Origin: an uncultured Clostridia bacterium
GTDB taxonomy: Bacteria; Bacillota; Clostridia; UBA1381
Assembly (NCBI GenBank): GCA_934486735.1
Contig: CAKSQL010000018.1
Location: forward strand, 1-50,920
Direction of reading: 5' to 3'
Length of the DNA stretch: 50,920 bases
Positions within the stretch are counted from its first letter, which is position 1, and the number at the start of each line of letters is the position of its first letter. Both the position numbers and the translations under genes were made by a program. Below the pieces are notes generated by a model. It was not told the origin of the DNA and made no database searches. It saw only the letters and a program-made list of their open reading frames with translations. Shown one piece after another: positions 7,966-15,556 of this stretch.

Positions 7966-8950
7966 TCTCGTCACCTCTTTCTACCGCTTCGGCAGGCTCT
8001 GCATCATCAACAGTGTAATCCACAATCGGAGCGCGGCTTCCAACCTCCGCTCCTGCCTGATAATCTCCGTAAAGCTCGTCTATATCCTTTATAAACTTAC
8101 GATTCAAAAGATGCAGCGGAATGTGCTGCGGACATACTCTTGAACATTCGCCGCAGTCGGTACAGCGTCCCGCAACATGAAATGCACGTATAATGTGGAA
8201 CATTTTTTCCTCAAATTCATTCGATGCAGCTTTATTCTCAACGCCCGATTCGGGGTTATCAAATACGCATTTTTCGCACGTACATGCAGGACATACATCT
8301 CTGCAGGCATTACATCTGATACATCTTGAAAGCTCGTTCTGCCAAAAAGCAAAACGTTCATCCGGGGTCATTTTTTCAAGTTCCGCAACTTCATCAAATC
8401 TGTGTGAATCACACACTTCTCCGTCCTCTCCCAAAAGCTCGTCGTATGCAACATGCTTTTTGGATTTACAGTTTTGACATCTTTCGGCAAGCAGCTCATC
8501 TTTTTGAACTGTAATGTCACCGTCATAAAGAGTTTTTATGACAACATTGTCGCCGTCTTCCGAAACCGCTGCAATTCCATCTGCTTTATCTTTGAGAATT
8601 TTTATATCTATCATACCGTTACAAGGTACGCCTACCACGTATACTTTTTCACGGTCAAAGCGATGTTCTGTCAAAAGTTGGTTAAAGCTGTATGTGTCAC
8701 ATGGCTTTAAAAATACCAGAACTTTGTTGTCGCTTTTTATTGTCTCTTTAACAAGATATTTGGAAAAATTTGCGCCGCAGAAATCATTCCATACAAACTC
8801 CTTTTCAAGCTCATCCGAAGAAGTAAATAACGCCGGGGTTATATCATAGTCAAATTCTCCCGTTTTCCAGCCGAGTATGCGGTCAACAGTTCCTTTTTCA
8901 AGCAGCTCCGCTGCCTTTTTAATGAGAACTTCACGTGTTATTTCTTGCAT
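7958..8950 (-). CDS. Dicluster [4Fe-4S] electron-transfer protein (FlxB/FlxC-like)
   Basis: The 330-residue protein has an N-terminal domain with VFLKPCDTYSFNQLL and GVPCNGMIDI segments and a Cys pair (CQNCKSKK). Two [4Fe-4S] motifs follow: CIRCNACRDVCPAC (about residues 210-225) and CTDCGECSRVCPQH (about 265-280). The N-terminal part resembles the F420-hydrogenase/FdhB beta type. The tail is acidic. With its neighbour it forms the paired iron-sulfur subunits expected for FlxB and FlxC, but I cannot tell which is which. It overlaps the MvhD-like gene by 13 bases. GGAGG lies 7 bases before the ATG. Confidence 0.82.
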   Translation of the reverse strand: MQEITREVLIKKAAELLEKGTVDRILGWKTGEFDYDITPALFTSSDELEKEFVWNDFCGANFSKYLVKETIKSDNKVLVFLKPCDTYSFNQLLTEHRFDREKVYVVGVPCNGMIDIKILKDKADGIAAVSEDGDNVVIKTLYDGDITVQKDELLAERCQNCKSKKHVAYDELLGEDGEVCDSHRFDEVAELEKMTPDERFAFWQNELSRCIRCNACRDVCPACTCEKCVFDNPESGVENKAASNEFEEKMFHIIRAFHVAGRCTDCGECSRVCPQHIPLHLLNRKFIKDIDELYGDYQAGAEVGSRAPIVDYTVDDAEPAEAVERGDENA

Positions 8951-9372
8951 CGTAAATCCTCCAATCTCTTGTTTTCACCAAGTGCCGCAACCTTTTCGGC
9001 AAAGTCATTCATCGTTGCCGCAAACTTTGCACCCTCTGCCGCACTTACCCACTCAACACGGGTACGTTCTCTTTCGATGCCGAGATAGTCAAGCATTGAG
9101 AAAAGCAATGCCATACGGCGGCGTGTGTAATAATTGCCCGATGTGTAATGGCAGTCTCCGGGGTGACAGCCGCATATGATAACGCCGTCCGCACCTCTTT
9201 GGAATGCACGCAGTATGAACATCGGATTTACTCTGCATGAGCAGGGTACACGAATAATCTTTACATCTGCCGGATAATTAAGTCTGTTATTTCCCGCAAG
9301 ATCCGCTCCGGCATATGAACACCAGTTACAGCAGAAAGCAACGATCAACGGTTTATAATTATTTACTTGCAT
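8938..9372 (-). CDS. flxD: MvhD/FlxD-like iron-sulfur protein
   Basis: The 144-residue protein matches the MvhD family (methyl-viologen-reducing hydrogenase delta subunit). Cysteine motifs are CCNWCSYAGAD near the N-terminus, RVPCSCRVNP in the middle and CGCHPGDCHY. MvhD binds a [2Fe-2S] cluster and passes electrons from the donor enzyme to HdrA. Its position between hdrA and the Flx-type subunits fits that role. The ATG follows GGAGGTG and overlaps the end of hdrA by 10 bases, so translation is probably coupled. Confidence 0.9.
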   Translation of the reverse strand: MQVNNYKPLIVAFCCNWCSYAGADLAGNNRLNYPADVKIIRVPCSCRVNPMFILRAFQRGADGVIICGCHPGDCHYTSGNYYTRRRMALLFSMLDYLGIERERTRVEWVSAAEGAKFAATMNDFAEKVAALGENKRLEDLRCKK

Positions 9373-11357
9373 ATTGCGTCCACCTCCGCTATAATTTGTT
9401 TATTCTTAAAGCCCTTCAAATCCATAGCTCCCGACATACAGGCAACCGTACAAGCTCCGCAGCCTTGACAAACCGCTTCATTTACAACAGCCACACGGCG
9501 AACTCTTGTTGTTCTGTCCGGCATTCTGAATTCTTTTTCAACATAGGTAATTGCGCCGTACGGGCATACCTTTTCACAGGTTGAGCAGCCGTTACACATC
9601 ATTTCGTCGGAATGTGCAACGCACGGGTTACCCGTAAGCTTATCCTTGCACAAGAGTCCGATAACTTTTGATGCAGCTGCTCCTGCCTGGGAAACCGTCT
9701 CCGGAATATCCTTTGGGCCCTGACATGTGCCTGAAAGGAATACACCTGCAGTCGGACTTTCAACCGGTCTGAGCTTCGGATGAGCTTCTGTGAAGAAATC
9801 GTTTGTATCCATGCTTGCAGTCAGCATTGTGGCAAGCGGACGCGCCGACTTATCAGGCTCTATTGCAGCAGCCAGGACAACCAAATCCGCATCGATATGC
9901 AGCTGCTTGTTTGCTATCAAATCCGATGCCTGAACTTTCAGCTTATTGCCCTCGGGCGAAACCTTGCCGACCATTCCTTTTATATAGTGAACTCCGTATT
10001 CCTCTACGGCACGGCGATAAAATTCATCAAAATTCTTGCCCGGAGTACGCACGTCTATATAGAACACATAAACATCTGTGTCGGGATATTTATCGCGGGT
10101 CAGCATTGCATGCTTAGCTGTGTACATACAGCATATCTTTGAGCAATATTCCTTGCCTTTTTCAGCGCATGCCGCACATCTTGAGCCTACACACTGTACA
10201 AATACGATTGTGTGCGGATGCTCTCCGTCGGACGGACGCAAAAGCTTGCCCTGCGTCGGTCCTGCCGCATTGGTAAGTCTTTCAAATTCAAGTGATGTGA
10301 TAACATCTTTGGACTGTGAATATGCATATTCATCGAATTTATCCATTGAAATCGGATTAAATCCCGTTGCAACAACAATTGCGCCGTATTTCTCCTTGAT
10401 AAATTCATCTTTTGCTTCATAATCTATAGCTCCGGCAGTACATACTTTTGAACAAACTCCGCACTTGCCCGTTTTAAGCTTTGTACAGTAATTTGCATCA
10501 ATTGTTGCAACCTTCGGAACTGCCTGTGCAAACGGAATATAAATAGCGCGTCTGTTATCCATTCCCAGATTGAACTCATTCGGAACATTTTTCTGAGGAC
10601 ATTTCTCGGTACAAGCTCCGCAGCCTGTGCAAAGCTCCTCTTTTACATATCTTGCGCGCTTCTTTATCGTAACCTCGAAGTTTCCGACAAATCCGCCCAC
10701 CTCAGTAACCTCCGAGTACGAGAATATTCTGATATTTTCGTTTTGAGCGACATCAACCATTTTCGGTGTCAAAATACACGCTGCGCAGTCGAGTGTCGGG
10801 AAAGTCTTATCCAGCTGAGCCATCTTTCCGCCTATTGTCGGCTTGGTCTCAACAATATCAACAGGGAAACCTGCATCGGCAATGTCAAGTGCTGTCTGGA
10901 TTCCCGCAATACCTCCGCCTATAACAAGAGCACGTTTTGTTACCGGGCTTTCTCCCGGAGTAAGCGGCGCATTAAGATTAACCTTTGCAACTGCTGCCTT
11001 TCCGAGAATAATTGCCTTTTCTGTACCTATCGGCATTTCCTTATGCACCCACGAGCATTGCTCTCGAATATTTGCAATCTCTACCATATACGGATTAAGA
11101 CCGGCTGCCTGAGCCGTCTTTCTGAATGTCGCCTCATGCATACGCGGTGAACATGAGCACACCACAATACCTGTCAGCTTATGCTCCTTGATTGCATTTT
11201 TTATAATATCCTGTCCTGCCTGAGAACACATATATTGATAATCGGTGGAGAAAACAACCCCCGGCTCTGATTTAAGAGCCTCTGCAACCGATTTCACATC
11301 AACAGTTCCGGCAATATTTGTTCCGCAATGGCAGACAAATACTCCAATTCTTTGCAT
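9363..11357 (-). CDS. hdrA: HdrA, flavoprotein of the heterodisulfide-reductase-like complex
   Basis: The protein of 664 residues is the FAD-containing, potentially electron-bifurcating subunit of HdrABC. The N-terminus has the family FVCHCGTNIAG segment. A thioredoxin-reductase-like FAD domain follows with VIGGGIAGIQTALDIA. Cysteine clusters read CTGCGACTEKCP and CGVCSKVCTAGA, and a C-terminal 2x[4Fe-4S] ferredoxin domain reads CNGCSTCEKVCP and CQGCGACTVACM. The open frame reaches 11399, but the ATG at 11357 has GAAAGGAG at the right distance and gives the usual N-terminus MQRIGVFVCHCG. It lies 16 bases after hdrC. Confidence 0.93.
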   Translation of the reverse strand: MQRIGVFVCHCGTNIAGTVDVKSVAEALKSEPGVVFSTDYQYMCSQAGQDIIKNAIKEHKLTGIVVCSCSPRMHEATFRKTAQAAGLNPYMVEIANIREQCSWVHKEMPIGTEKAIILGKAAVAKVNLNAPLTPGESPVTKRALVIGGGIAGIQTALDIADAGFPVDIVETKPTIGGKMAQLDKTFPTLDCAACILTPKMVDVAQNENIRIFSYSEVTEVGGFVGNFEVTIKKRARYVKEELCTGCGACTEKCPQKNVPNEFNLGMDNRRAIYIPFAQAVPKVATIDANYCTKLKTGKCGVCSKVCTAGAIDYEAKDEFIKEKYGAIVVATGFNPISMDKFDEYAYSQSKDVITSLEFERLTNAAGPTQGKLLRPSDGEHPHTIVFVQCVGSRCAACAEKGKEYCSKICCMYTAKHAMLTRDKYPDTDVYVFYIDVRTPGKNFDEFYRRAVEEYGVHYIKGMVGKVSPEGNKLKVQASDLIANKQLHIDADLVVLAAAIEPDKSARPLATMLTASMDTNDFFTEAHPKLRPVESPTAGVFLSGTCQGPKDIPETVSQAGAAASKVIGLLCKDKLTGNPCVAHSDEMMCNGCSTCEKVCPYGAITYVEKEFRMPDRTTRVRRVAVVNEAVCQGCGACTVACMSGAMDLKGFKNKQIIAEVDAICK

Positions 11358-11373
11358 GGCTTGTATCTCCTTT

Positions 11374-11769
11374 CTACTTTGAATATTTTCTGAATGCACT
11401 TACCACAGCCTGCTGCGGAAGTTCATCGTCTTCGATTTGTGCAATTTGCTCCGGTTTTAAATGATTAGCACCTTTCTCGCGAATAACCGAAAGTCTCAGC
11501 GCCTCAACCAATTTTGCCGGCTCCACCCCTCTCGGGCATCTGTCGACGCACGCAAAGCAGGACAGACACTTATATATCGAATCCGAATTTTTAAGCGCCT
11601 CGATATCACCTGTCTCTACCATATATACAAACTGGTGCGGATGATATTCCATCTCATCGTAAGACGGGCATGTTCCCGAGCATTTTCCGCATCTCATGCA
11701 CTTAAGCGGATTAACGCCGCTTGTGCGCAGGATTTGTTCCTTTTCGCGTTCCTTTTTACTCTGCATCAT
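11374..11769 (-). CDS. hdrC: HdrC, [4Fe-4S] subunit
   Basis: The 131-residue protein has two canonical [4Fe-4S] motifs (C24/27/30/34 and C68/71/74/78) in the spacing seen in HdrC. It links HdrA to HdrB. A perfect AAAGGAGG lies 3-6 bases before tandem ATG codons. The gene starts inside the last codons of hdrB with a 14-base overlap, as is common for hdrBC. Confidence 0.92.
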   Translation of the reverse strand: MMQSKKEREKEQILRTSGVNPLKCMRCGKCSGTCPSYDEMEYHPHQFVYMVETGDIEALKNSDSIYKCLSCFACVDRCPRGVEPAKLVEALRLSVIREKGANHLKPEQIAQIEDDELPQQAVVSAFRKYSK

Positions 11770-12562
11770 TATCCTCCTTTACGCCCAGTGCCTCGGCAAG
11801 CAGCTCGGTGAAATAAACCACCGGGATATCACTGCCGTTTTTCAAAAGATTGTATCTGCAAAGCGGACAAGCCGTTACAATCATCTCTGCTCCATGATTC
11901 TTTGCGCTGTCCGTAACGATTCGGCTCTTTTTCTCCGCCGACTTTTCGTCCTCTATAACGACATAGCCGCCGCAGCATTCGTTTCTTGCCGGATATATTA
12001 CGCTTTCTGCGCCCAGCGCCTTTATGAATTCCTCCATAATTGTCGGGTTTTCGGGATCGTCAAAATTCATAACTTTGCCCGGCCGGAGCAGCATGCAACC
12101 GTAATATGCGGCAATTTTTTTACCTGTAAGCGGATTTTTGACAGCCTCTTTTATTTTATCAAAGCCGACTTTATCGCGCAGAAGTTCAAGATAGTGACAG
12201 ACCTCCGTCTCGCCGTTATATGCCTCACCCGGCTCTTTATCCTGCGACATATAAAGATTAACTTTATTTTTAAAATCTTCATCTGTCCGGATTTCGTGAT
12301 TTGTTTGTTTTATTACATTATGGCAGGCAGAACACACCGTAACCAGCGGCTGATTTGCAGCCTTTGCACTCGCAAGCGCGCGCACGCTCGAAAGCTTTGT
12401 TGCAATCTCATCCTTAGCGCTGACATAAACGCCGCCGCAGCATTGCCAATTTTCTATTTCGCAAAGCTCTACGCCGAGAATTTCAGCGCATTTTCTTGCA
12501 TAAAAATCAAGCTTTTTCGCTTTTGTACGGAGGGTACAACCCGGAAAATAACTTACCTTCAT
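11756..12562 (-). CDS. hdrB: HdrB, CCG-domain subunit
   Basis: The protein of 268 residues carries two complete CCG motifs: C9, C41-C42, C77, C80 and C156, C196-C197, C232, C235. In structurally known HdrB these bind two non-cubane [4Fe-4S] clusters, and all ligands are kept here. In methanogens the substrate is CoM-S-S-CoB, which a Firmicute would not make. Here HdrB may deliver electrons to the FrdB-like protein in the same operon. The frame also has an ATG at 12574, only 3 bases from GAAAGGAG. The ATG at 12562 is chosen because it gives the usual MKVSYFPGC N-terminus, though its spacing of 15 bases is long. Confidence 0.9.
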   Translation of the reverse strand: MKVSYFPGCTLRTKAKKLDFYARKCAEILGVELCEIENWQCCGGVYVSAKDEIATKLSSVRALASAKAANQPLVTVCSACHNVIKQTNHEIRTDEDFKNKVNLYMSQDKEPGEAYNGETEVCHYLELLRDKVGFDKIKEAVKNPLTGKKIAAYYGCMLLRPGKVMNFDDPENPTIMEEFIKALGAESVIYPARNECCGGYVVIEDEKSAEKKSRIVTDSAKNHGAEMIVTACPLCRYNLLKNGSDIPVVYFTELLAEALGVKEDNDAE

Positions 12563-12607
12563 AGCTATAACCATTTACTCCTTTCACCAAATATGCCGCC
12601 GTACATG

Positions 12608-12629
12608 GGGAGCGTATTTCCGCGCTCCC
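12608..12629. promoter_or_regulatory. GC-rich hairpin between fumC and hdrB
   Basis: GGGAGCG at 12608-12614 pairs perfectly with CGCTCCC at 12623-12629 around an 8-base loop, and GCCGT/ACGGC segments extend the dyad. No T run follows, so it looks more like an attenuator or mRNA processing/stability element than a full terminator. The 12-mer GCCGTACATGGG at 12598-12609 recurs at 6894-6905 in the other non-coding gap of this operon. Confidence 0.6.
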
Positions 12630-12646
12630 TATTCCACGGCAATATA

Positions 12647-14023
12647 TCACACCATCTGCTCGGGATGGAATACCTCATCAAATTTTTCTTCCGTCAAAAA
12701 GCCAAGTTCAACGCATGCTTGTTTGAGCGAAATATTATCTTTATATGCCTTTTTGGCAGTCTTTGCCGCATTTTCATATCCGATATACGGATTCAATGCA
12801 GTTACGAGCATAAGTGAATTATGCAGATTGTGATGCATCTTTTCCTTATTTGCCTTTATTCCGACAGCACAATTTTTGTTGAACGAAACAATAACCTCTG
12901 CCAAAAGTCTTGCCGACTGCAGGAAGTTATAAGCCGTAACCGGCATGAACACATTAAGTTCAAAATTGCCCTGTGACGCAGCCATGCTCACAGCGGTGTC
13001 ATTTCCCATAACCTGAACAGCAACCATTGTTACAGCCTCGCACTGTGTCGGATTTACCTTGCCCGGCATGATCGACGAACCCGGTTCGTTTTCCGGAATA
13101 AATATCTCACCCAGGCCATCTCTCGGTCCGGATGCGAGCCAGCGGACATCGTTTGCAATCTTCATCATGTCGCACGCTGTAGCTTTGATTGCTCCGTGTG
13201 CAAACACAATTTCATCCTTTGAAGTAAGTGCATGGAATTTGTTTTCTGCTGTAATAAAGGGCTTGCCTGTCAGCTCCGCAACCTTTGCGGCAACCAATTC
13301 CGAGAAGCCTTTCGGCGCATTTAAGCCTGTTCCGACAGCCGTTCCGCCGAGTGCAAGTTCAAAAAGCGGCTTTACTGCCATTTTCAAAAGCTCCACATCG
13401 CGCTCCAGGCTTGCTCTCCAGCCGCTTATTTCCTGGCTGAATTTAATCGGAGTTGCGTCCTGCAAATGAGTACGACCCGATTTTACTATGCCCTCGTTTT
13501 CTTCTTCAAGCTTTTTAAATGTGGCAATCAGAGTTTCGACTGCCGGCAAAAGCTTGTCTTCAATTGCAACAGCCGCCGAAATATGCATCGCTGTCGGGAA
13601 TGTATCATTAGATGACTGACTCATGTTAATATCGTCATTCGGATGAACGAGTTTCTTTCCTGCCAGCTGATTTGCACGATTTGCTATAACCTCATTTGCA
13701 TTCATGTTCGACTGCGTTCCCGAGCCGGTCTGCCAAACAACAAGCGGAAAATGCTCATTGAGTGCGCCCGATATAACCTCATCACACGCCTTTGAAATTG
13801 CCGAAAGCTTTTCATCGGTCATTTTTTCCGGCTTAAGCTCATTGTTTGCCAAAGCGGCAGCCTTTTTCAAAATACCGAATGCATGTGTAATTTCACGCGG
13901 CATTGTTTCTATGCCGACGCCTATTTCAAAATTCTCATGACTTCTCTGAGTCTGAGCCGCCCACAGCTTATCCGCCGGAACTTTCATCTCTCCCATCGAA
14001 TCATGCTCTATACGATATTCCAT
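12647..14023 (-). CDS. fumC: Class II fumarate hydratase
   Basis: The 458-residue protein is a full-length class II fumarase that interconverts malate and fumarate without an iron-sulfur cluster. The superfamily signature GSSIMPGKVNPTQ is present near residue 315, together with the TGSGTQSNMNANEV and SGRTHLQDATP motifs of the active site. It lies between malate dehydrogenase (21 bases upstream) and the hdr genes. The order of enzymes therefore follows the reductive route from oxaloacetate to succinate. The start has AAGGTGG upstream. Confidence 0.95.
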   Translation of the reverse strand: MEYRIEHDSMGEMKVPADKLWAAQTQRSHENFEIGVGIETMPREITHAFGILKKAAALANNELKPEKMTDEKLSAISKACDEVISGALNEHFPLVVWQTGSGTQSNMNANEVIANRANQLAGKKLVHPNDDINMSQSSNDTFPTAMHISAAVAIEDKLLPAVETLIATFKKLEEENEGIVKSGRTHLQDATPIKFSQEISGWRASLERDVELLKMAVKPLFELALGGTAVGTGLNAPKGFSELVAAKVAELTGKPFITAENKFHALTSKDEIVFAHGAIKATACDMMKIANDVRWLASGPRDGLGEIFIPENEPGSSIMPGKVNPTQCEAVTMVAVQVMGNDTAVSMAASQGNFELNVFMPVTAYNFLQSARLLAEVIVSFNKNCAVGIKANKEKMHHNLHNSLMLVTALNPYIGYENAAKTAKKAYKDNISLKQACVELGFLTEEKFDEVFHPEQMV

Positions 14024-14044
14024 TTTTAAATAACCACCTTTTAT

Positions 14045-14989
14045 TTATATATCAAGACTCGAGATAACTTCCTTCAAAGTATCCGCACTCTTTCTCAGAG
14101 CTGCGATTTCCTCATCTGTAAGCGGCATAAGAACCTTCGCTCTCGCGCCGTCCTTTCCTACAATATTAAGAACGCTCAAAGCAACATCGTCAACGCCGTA
14201 CTCGCCATGCATCATTGTCGAAACGGTCATTGTTGTATCTATACCGGTCAGCAGGCATTTGCAGATGTGGCAAACCGATGCCGAAACCGCATAGAATGTT
14301 GCGCCCTTTCTTTCGATAACTCTTGCACCGGATTTTCTGACATATTGTTCAACCTCGTCCTCATGGAATTTCGGATATGACGCACCGTTACTTGTTATCA
14401 GCTTATCACATTCGGTAATCGGCACATTGGAGATATTTGCAACAGACCATGGAATAAAGGAAGAATCTCCATGCTCGCCGAACACATATGCGTGAACATT
14501 GCTCTGGCTTATGTTATAATACTCAGATAATCTTGCACGCAGACGTGCTGTGTCAAGAATGGTGCCCGAACCTATTATTCTGTTCTCCGGCAATCCCGAT
14601 CTTTTGCAGAACGTGTATGTCAGAACATCAACCGGATTGCTTACTATAATATATGAAGCGTCCGGAGCATGCTTTGTGATTTCGGGAATTATCGTTTTTG
14701 TGATATTAACATTCGTTTGAGCAAGTTCCAGTCTCGACTGACCCGGTTTTCTTGCAATACCGGAAGTAAGAATTACAATATCCGATCCCTCTGCATCGCG
14801 GTAGTCACCGGCATAAATTGAACAGGCGCCGCAAAACGGTGTTCCTTGGCGAATATCAAGAGCTTCGCCGAGCGCCTTTTCATTATTAATGTCTATCATG
14901 ACAATTTCCGAAGCAATACCCATAACCGTAAGTGTGTACGCAATTGTTGAGCCTACGCTTCCTGTTCCGATAATTGATATTTTGTTCAT
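14045..14989 (-). CDS. Malate/lactate dehydrogenase family enzyme, predicted malate dehydrogenase
   Basis: The 314-residue NAD-dependent 2-hydroxyacid dehydrogenase is overall LDH-like. It has a Rossmann GTGSVGSTIA motif, an acidic residue in MIDIN favouring NAD, the DTARLR motif and catalytic His in FGEHGDSSF. The specificity loop reads ARKPGQSR: R80 takes the place of the Gln that defines lactate dehydrogenases (position 102). Arg at this site is the classical determinant for oxaloacetate/malate. With fumarase and fumarate reductase downstream, malate dehydrogenase is the better call. Automated annotation would probably say L-lactate dehydrogenase. It is the first gene of the operon. Confidence 0.8.
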   Translation of the reverse strand: MNKISIIGTGSVGSTIAYTLTVMGIASEIVMIDINNEKALGEALDIRQGTPFCGACSIYAGDYRDAEGSDIVILTSGIARKPGQSRLELAQTNVNITKTIIPEITKHAPDASYIIVSNPVDVLTYTFCKRSGLPENRIIGSGTILDTARLRARLSEYYNISQSNVHAYVFGEHGDSSFIPWSVANISNVPITECDKLITSNGASYPKFHEDEVEQYVRKSGARVIERKGATFYAVSASVCHICKCLLTGIDTTMTVSTMMHGEYGVDDVALSVLNIVGKDGARAKVLMPLTDEEIAALRKSADTLKEVISSLDI

Positions 14990-15087
14990 ATCGCACCTTC
15001 TCTTTTCTTAGTTTTTTTGCATCAAATACGATACAAAATTTCGCACAGACCGCCGTTTTTTTCATCAGGCAATCCGTCCTCCGAAAT

Positions 15088-15116
15088 ATTATATCATATT
15101 TCGACCGATTTTGCAA
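15088..15116 (-). promoter_or_regulatory. Sigma-A promoter of the mdh-fumC-hdr-flx-frd operon
   Basis: On the minus strand TTGCAA (15111-15116) and a perfect TATAAT (15088-15093) are separated by 17 bases. Transcription would start near 15081, leaving a leader of about 90 bases before the ATG at 14989. Confidence 0.7.
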
Positions 15117-15447
15117 ATACATATTTTGTATACCGTCATAACATTTAATATATACAAAGCATATATCCGTCAGCCTCGGCATCCGAACAGCTTCTTCTGC
15201 CGCTATTCTACATAAAATTATAACACTTTGTTAAAAAAAAATCAATGTGCATTTTAGACAAAATATATCATAATCCGCGCTCCATACTTGGAACTCACTA
15301 AAACGCCGCACCGCACAGGCAGATACGGGCATAAAATCAAATGCGGACAGCATTATAAAATTATTGGATTTTGTGCTGTTTTCTTCCTTTTATTTCCGTC
15401 ATATTGGTACAAAACAATTAATATTTATTCTTTTTTGCGCGAAACGG

Positions 15448-15476
15448 TTGCAAATTTACAAAATTTGTACTATAAT
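15448..15476 (+). promoter_or_regulatory. Sigma-A promoter of the PBP1A gene
   Basis: TTGCAA (15448-15453) and TATAAT (15471-15476) are separated by 17 bases, about 80 bases before the TTG start. It uses the same -35 and -10 hexamers as the divergent mdh operon promoter. Confidence 0.7.
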
Positions 15477-15556
15477 AAATATGTATGACCTTATCGAATA
15501 ATTTTATCGAAGCTTATGATATACGAAAATTCTACTTTTAAGGAGGAATCTATACC

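Larger units (their letters stand above)
14990..15556. other. Divergent intergenic region between mdh operon and PBP1A
   Basis: This AT-rich gap of 567 bases holds the minus-strand promoter of the mdh-hdr-frd operon and the plus-strand promoter of the penicillin-binding protein, each listed separately. A single TTTGTTAA half-site occurs near 15227, without a convincing second half. The open frames inside it lack Shine-Dalgarno sites and overlap promoter elements, so I see no gene. Confidence 0.6.

Noticed and set aside
5836..9372. Anaerobic sulfite reductase (AsrABC)
   Set aside because: AsrA- and AsrB-like subunits occur, but no sirohaem AsrC gene is present and the hdr and mvhD neighbours fit an Flx-Hdr complex.
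11696..12817. 373-codon open frame on the plus strand opposite hdrB/hdrC
   Set aside because: It crosses three real genes on the other strand and shows no motif or ribosome site.
14045..14989. L-lactate dehydrogenase as the product name
   Set aside because: Arg replaces the lactate-specific Gln in the substrate loop and the operon context fits malate, although the overall sequence is LDH-like.
15227..15245. Rex redox-repressor site upstream of the mdh operon
   Set aside because: Only one TTGTTAA half is present and it lies more than 100 bases upstream of the promoter.
15288..15488. 66-codon open frame upstream of the PBP1A gene
   Set aside because: It overlaps the PBP1A promoter, has no ribosome site and no recognisable sequence.
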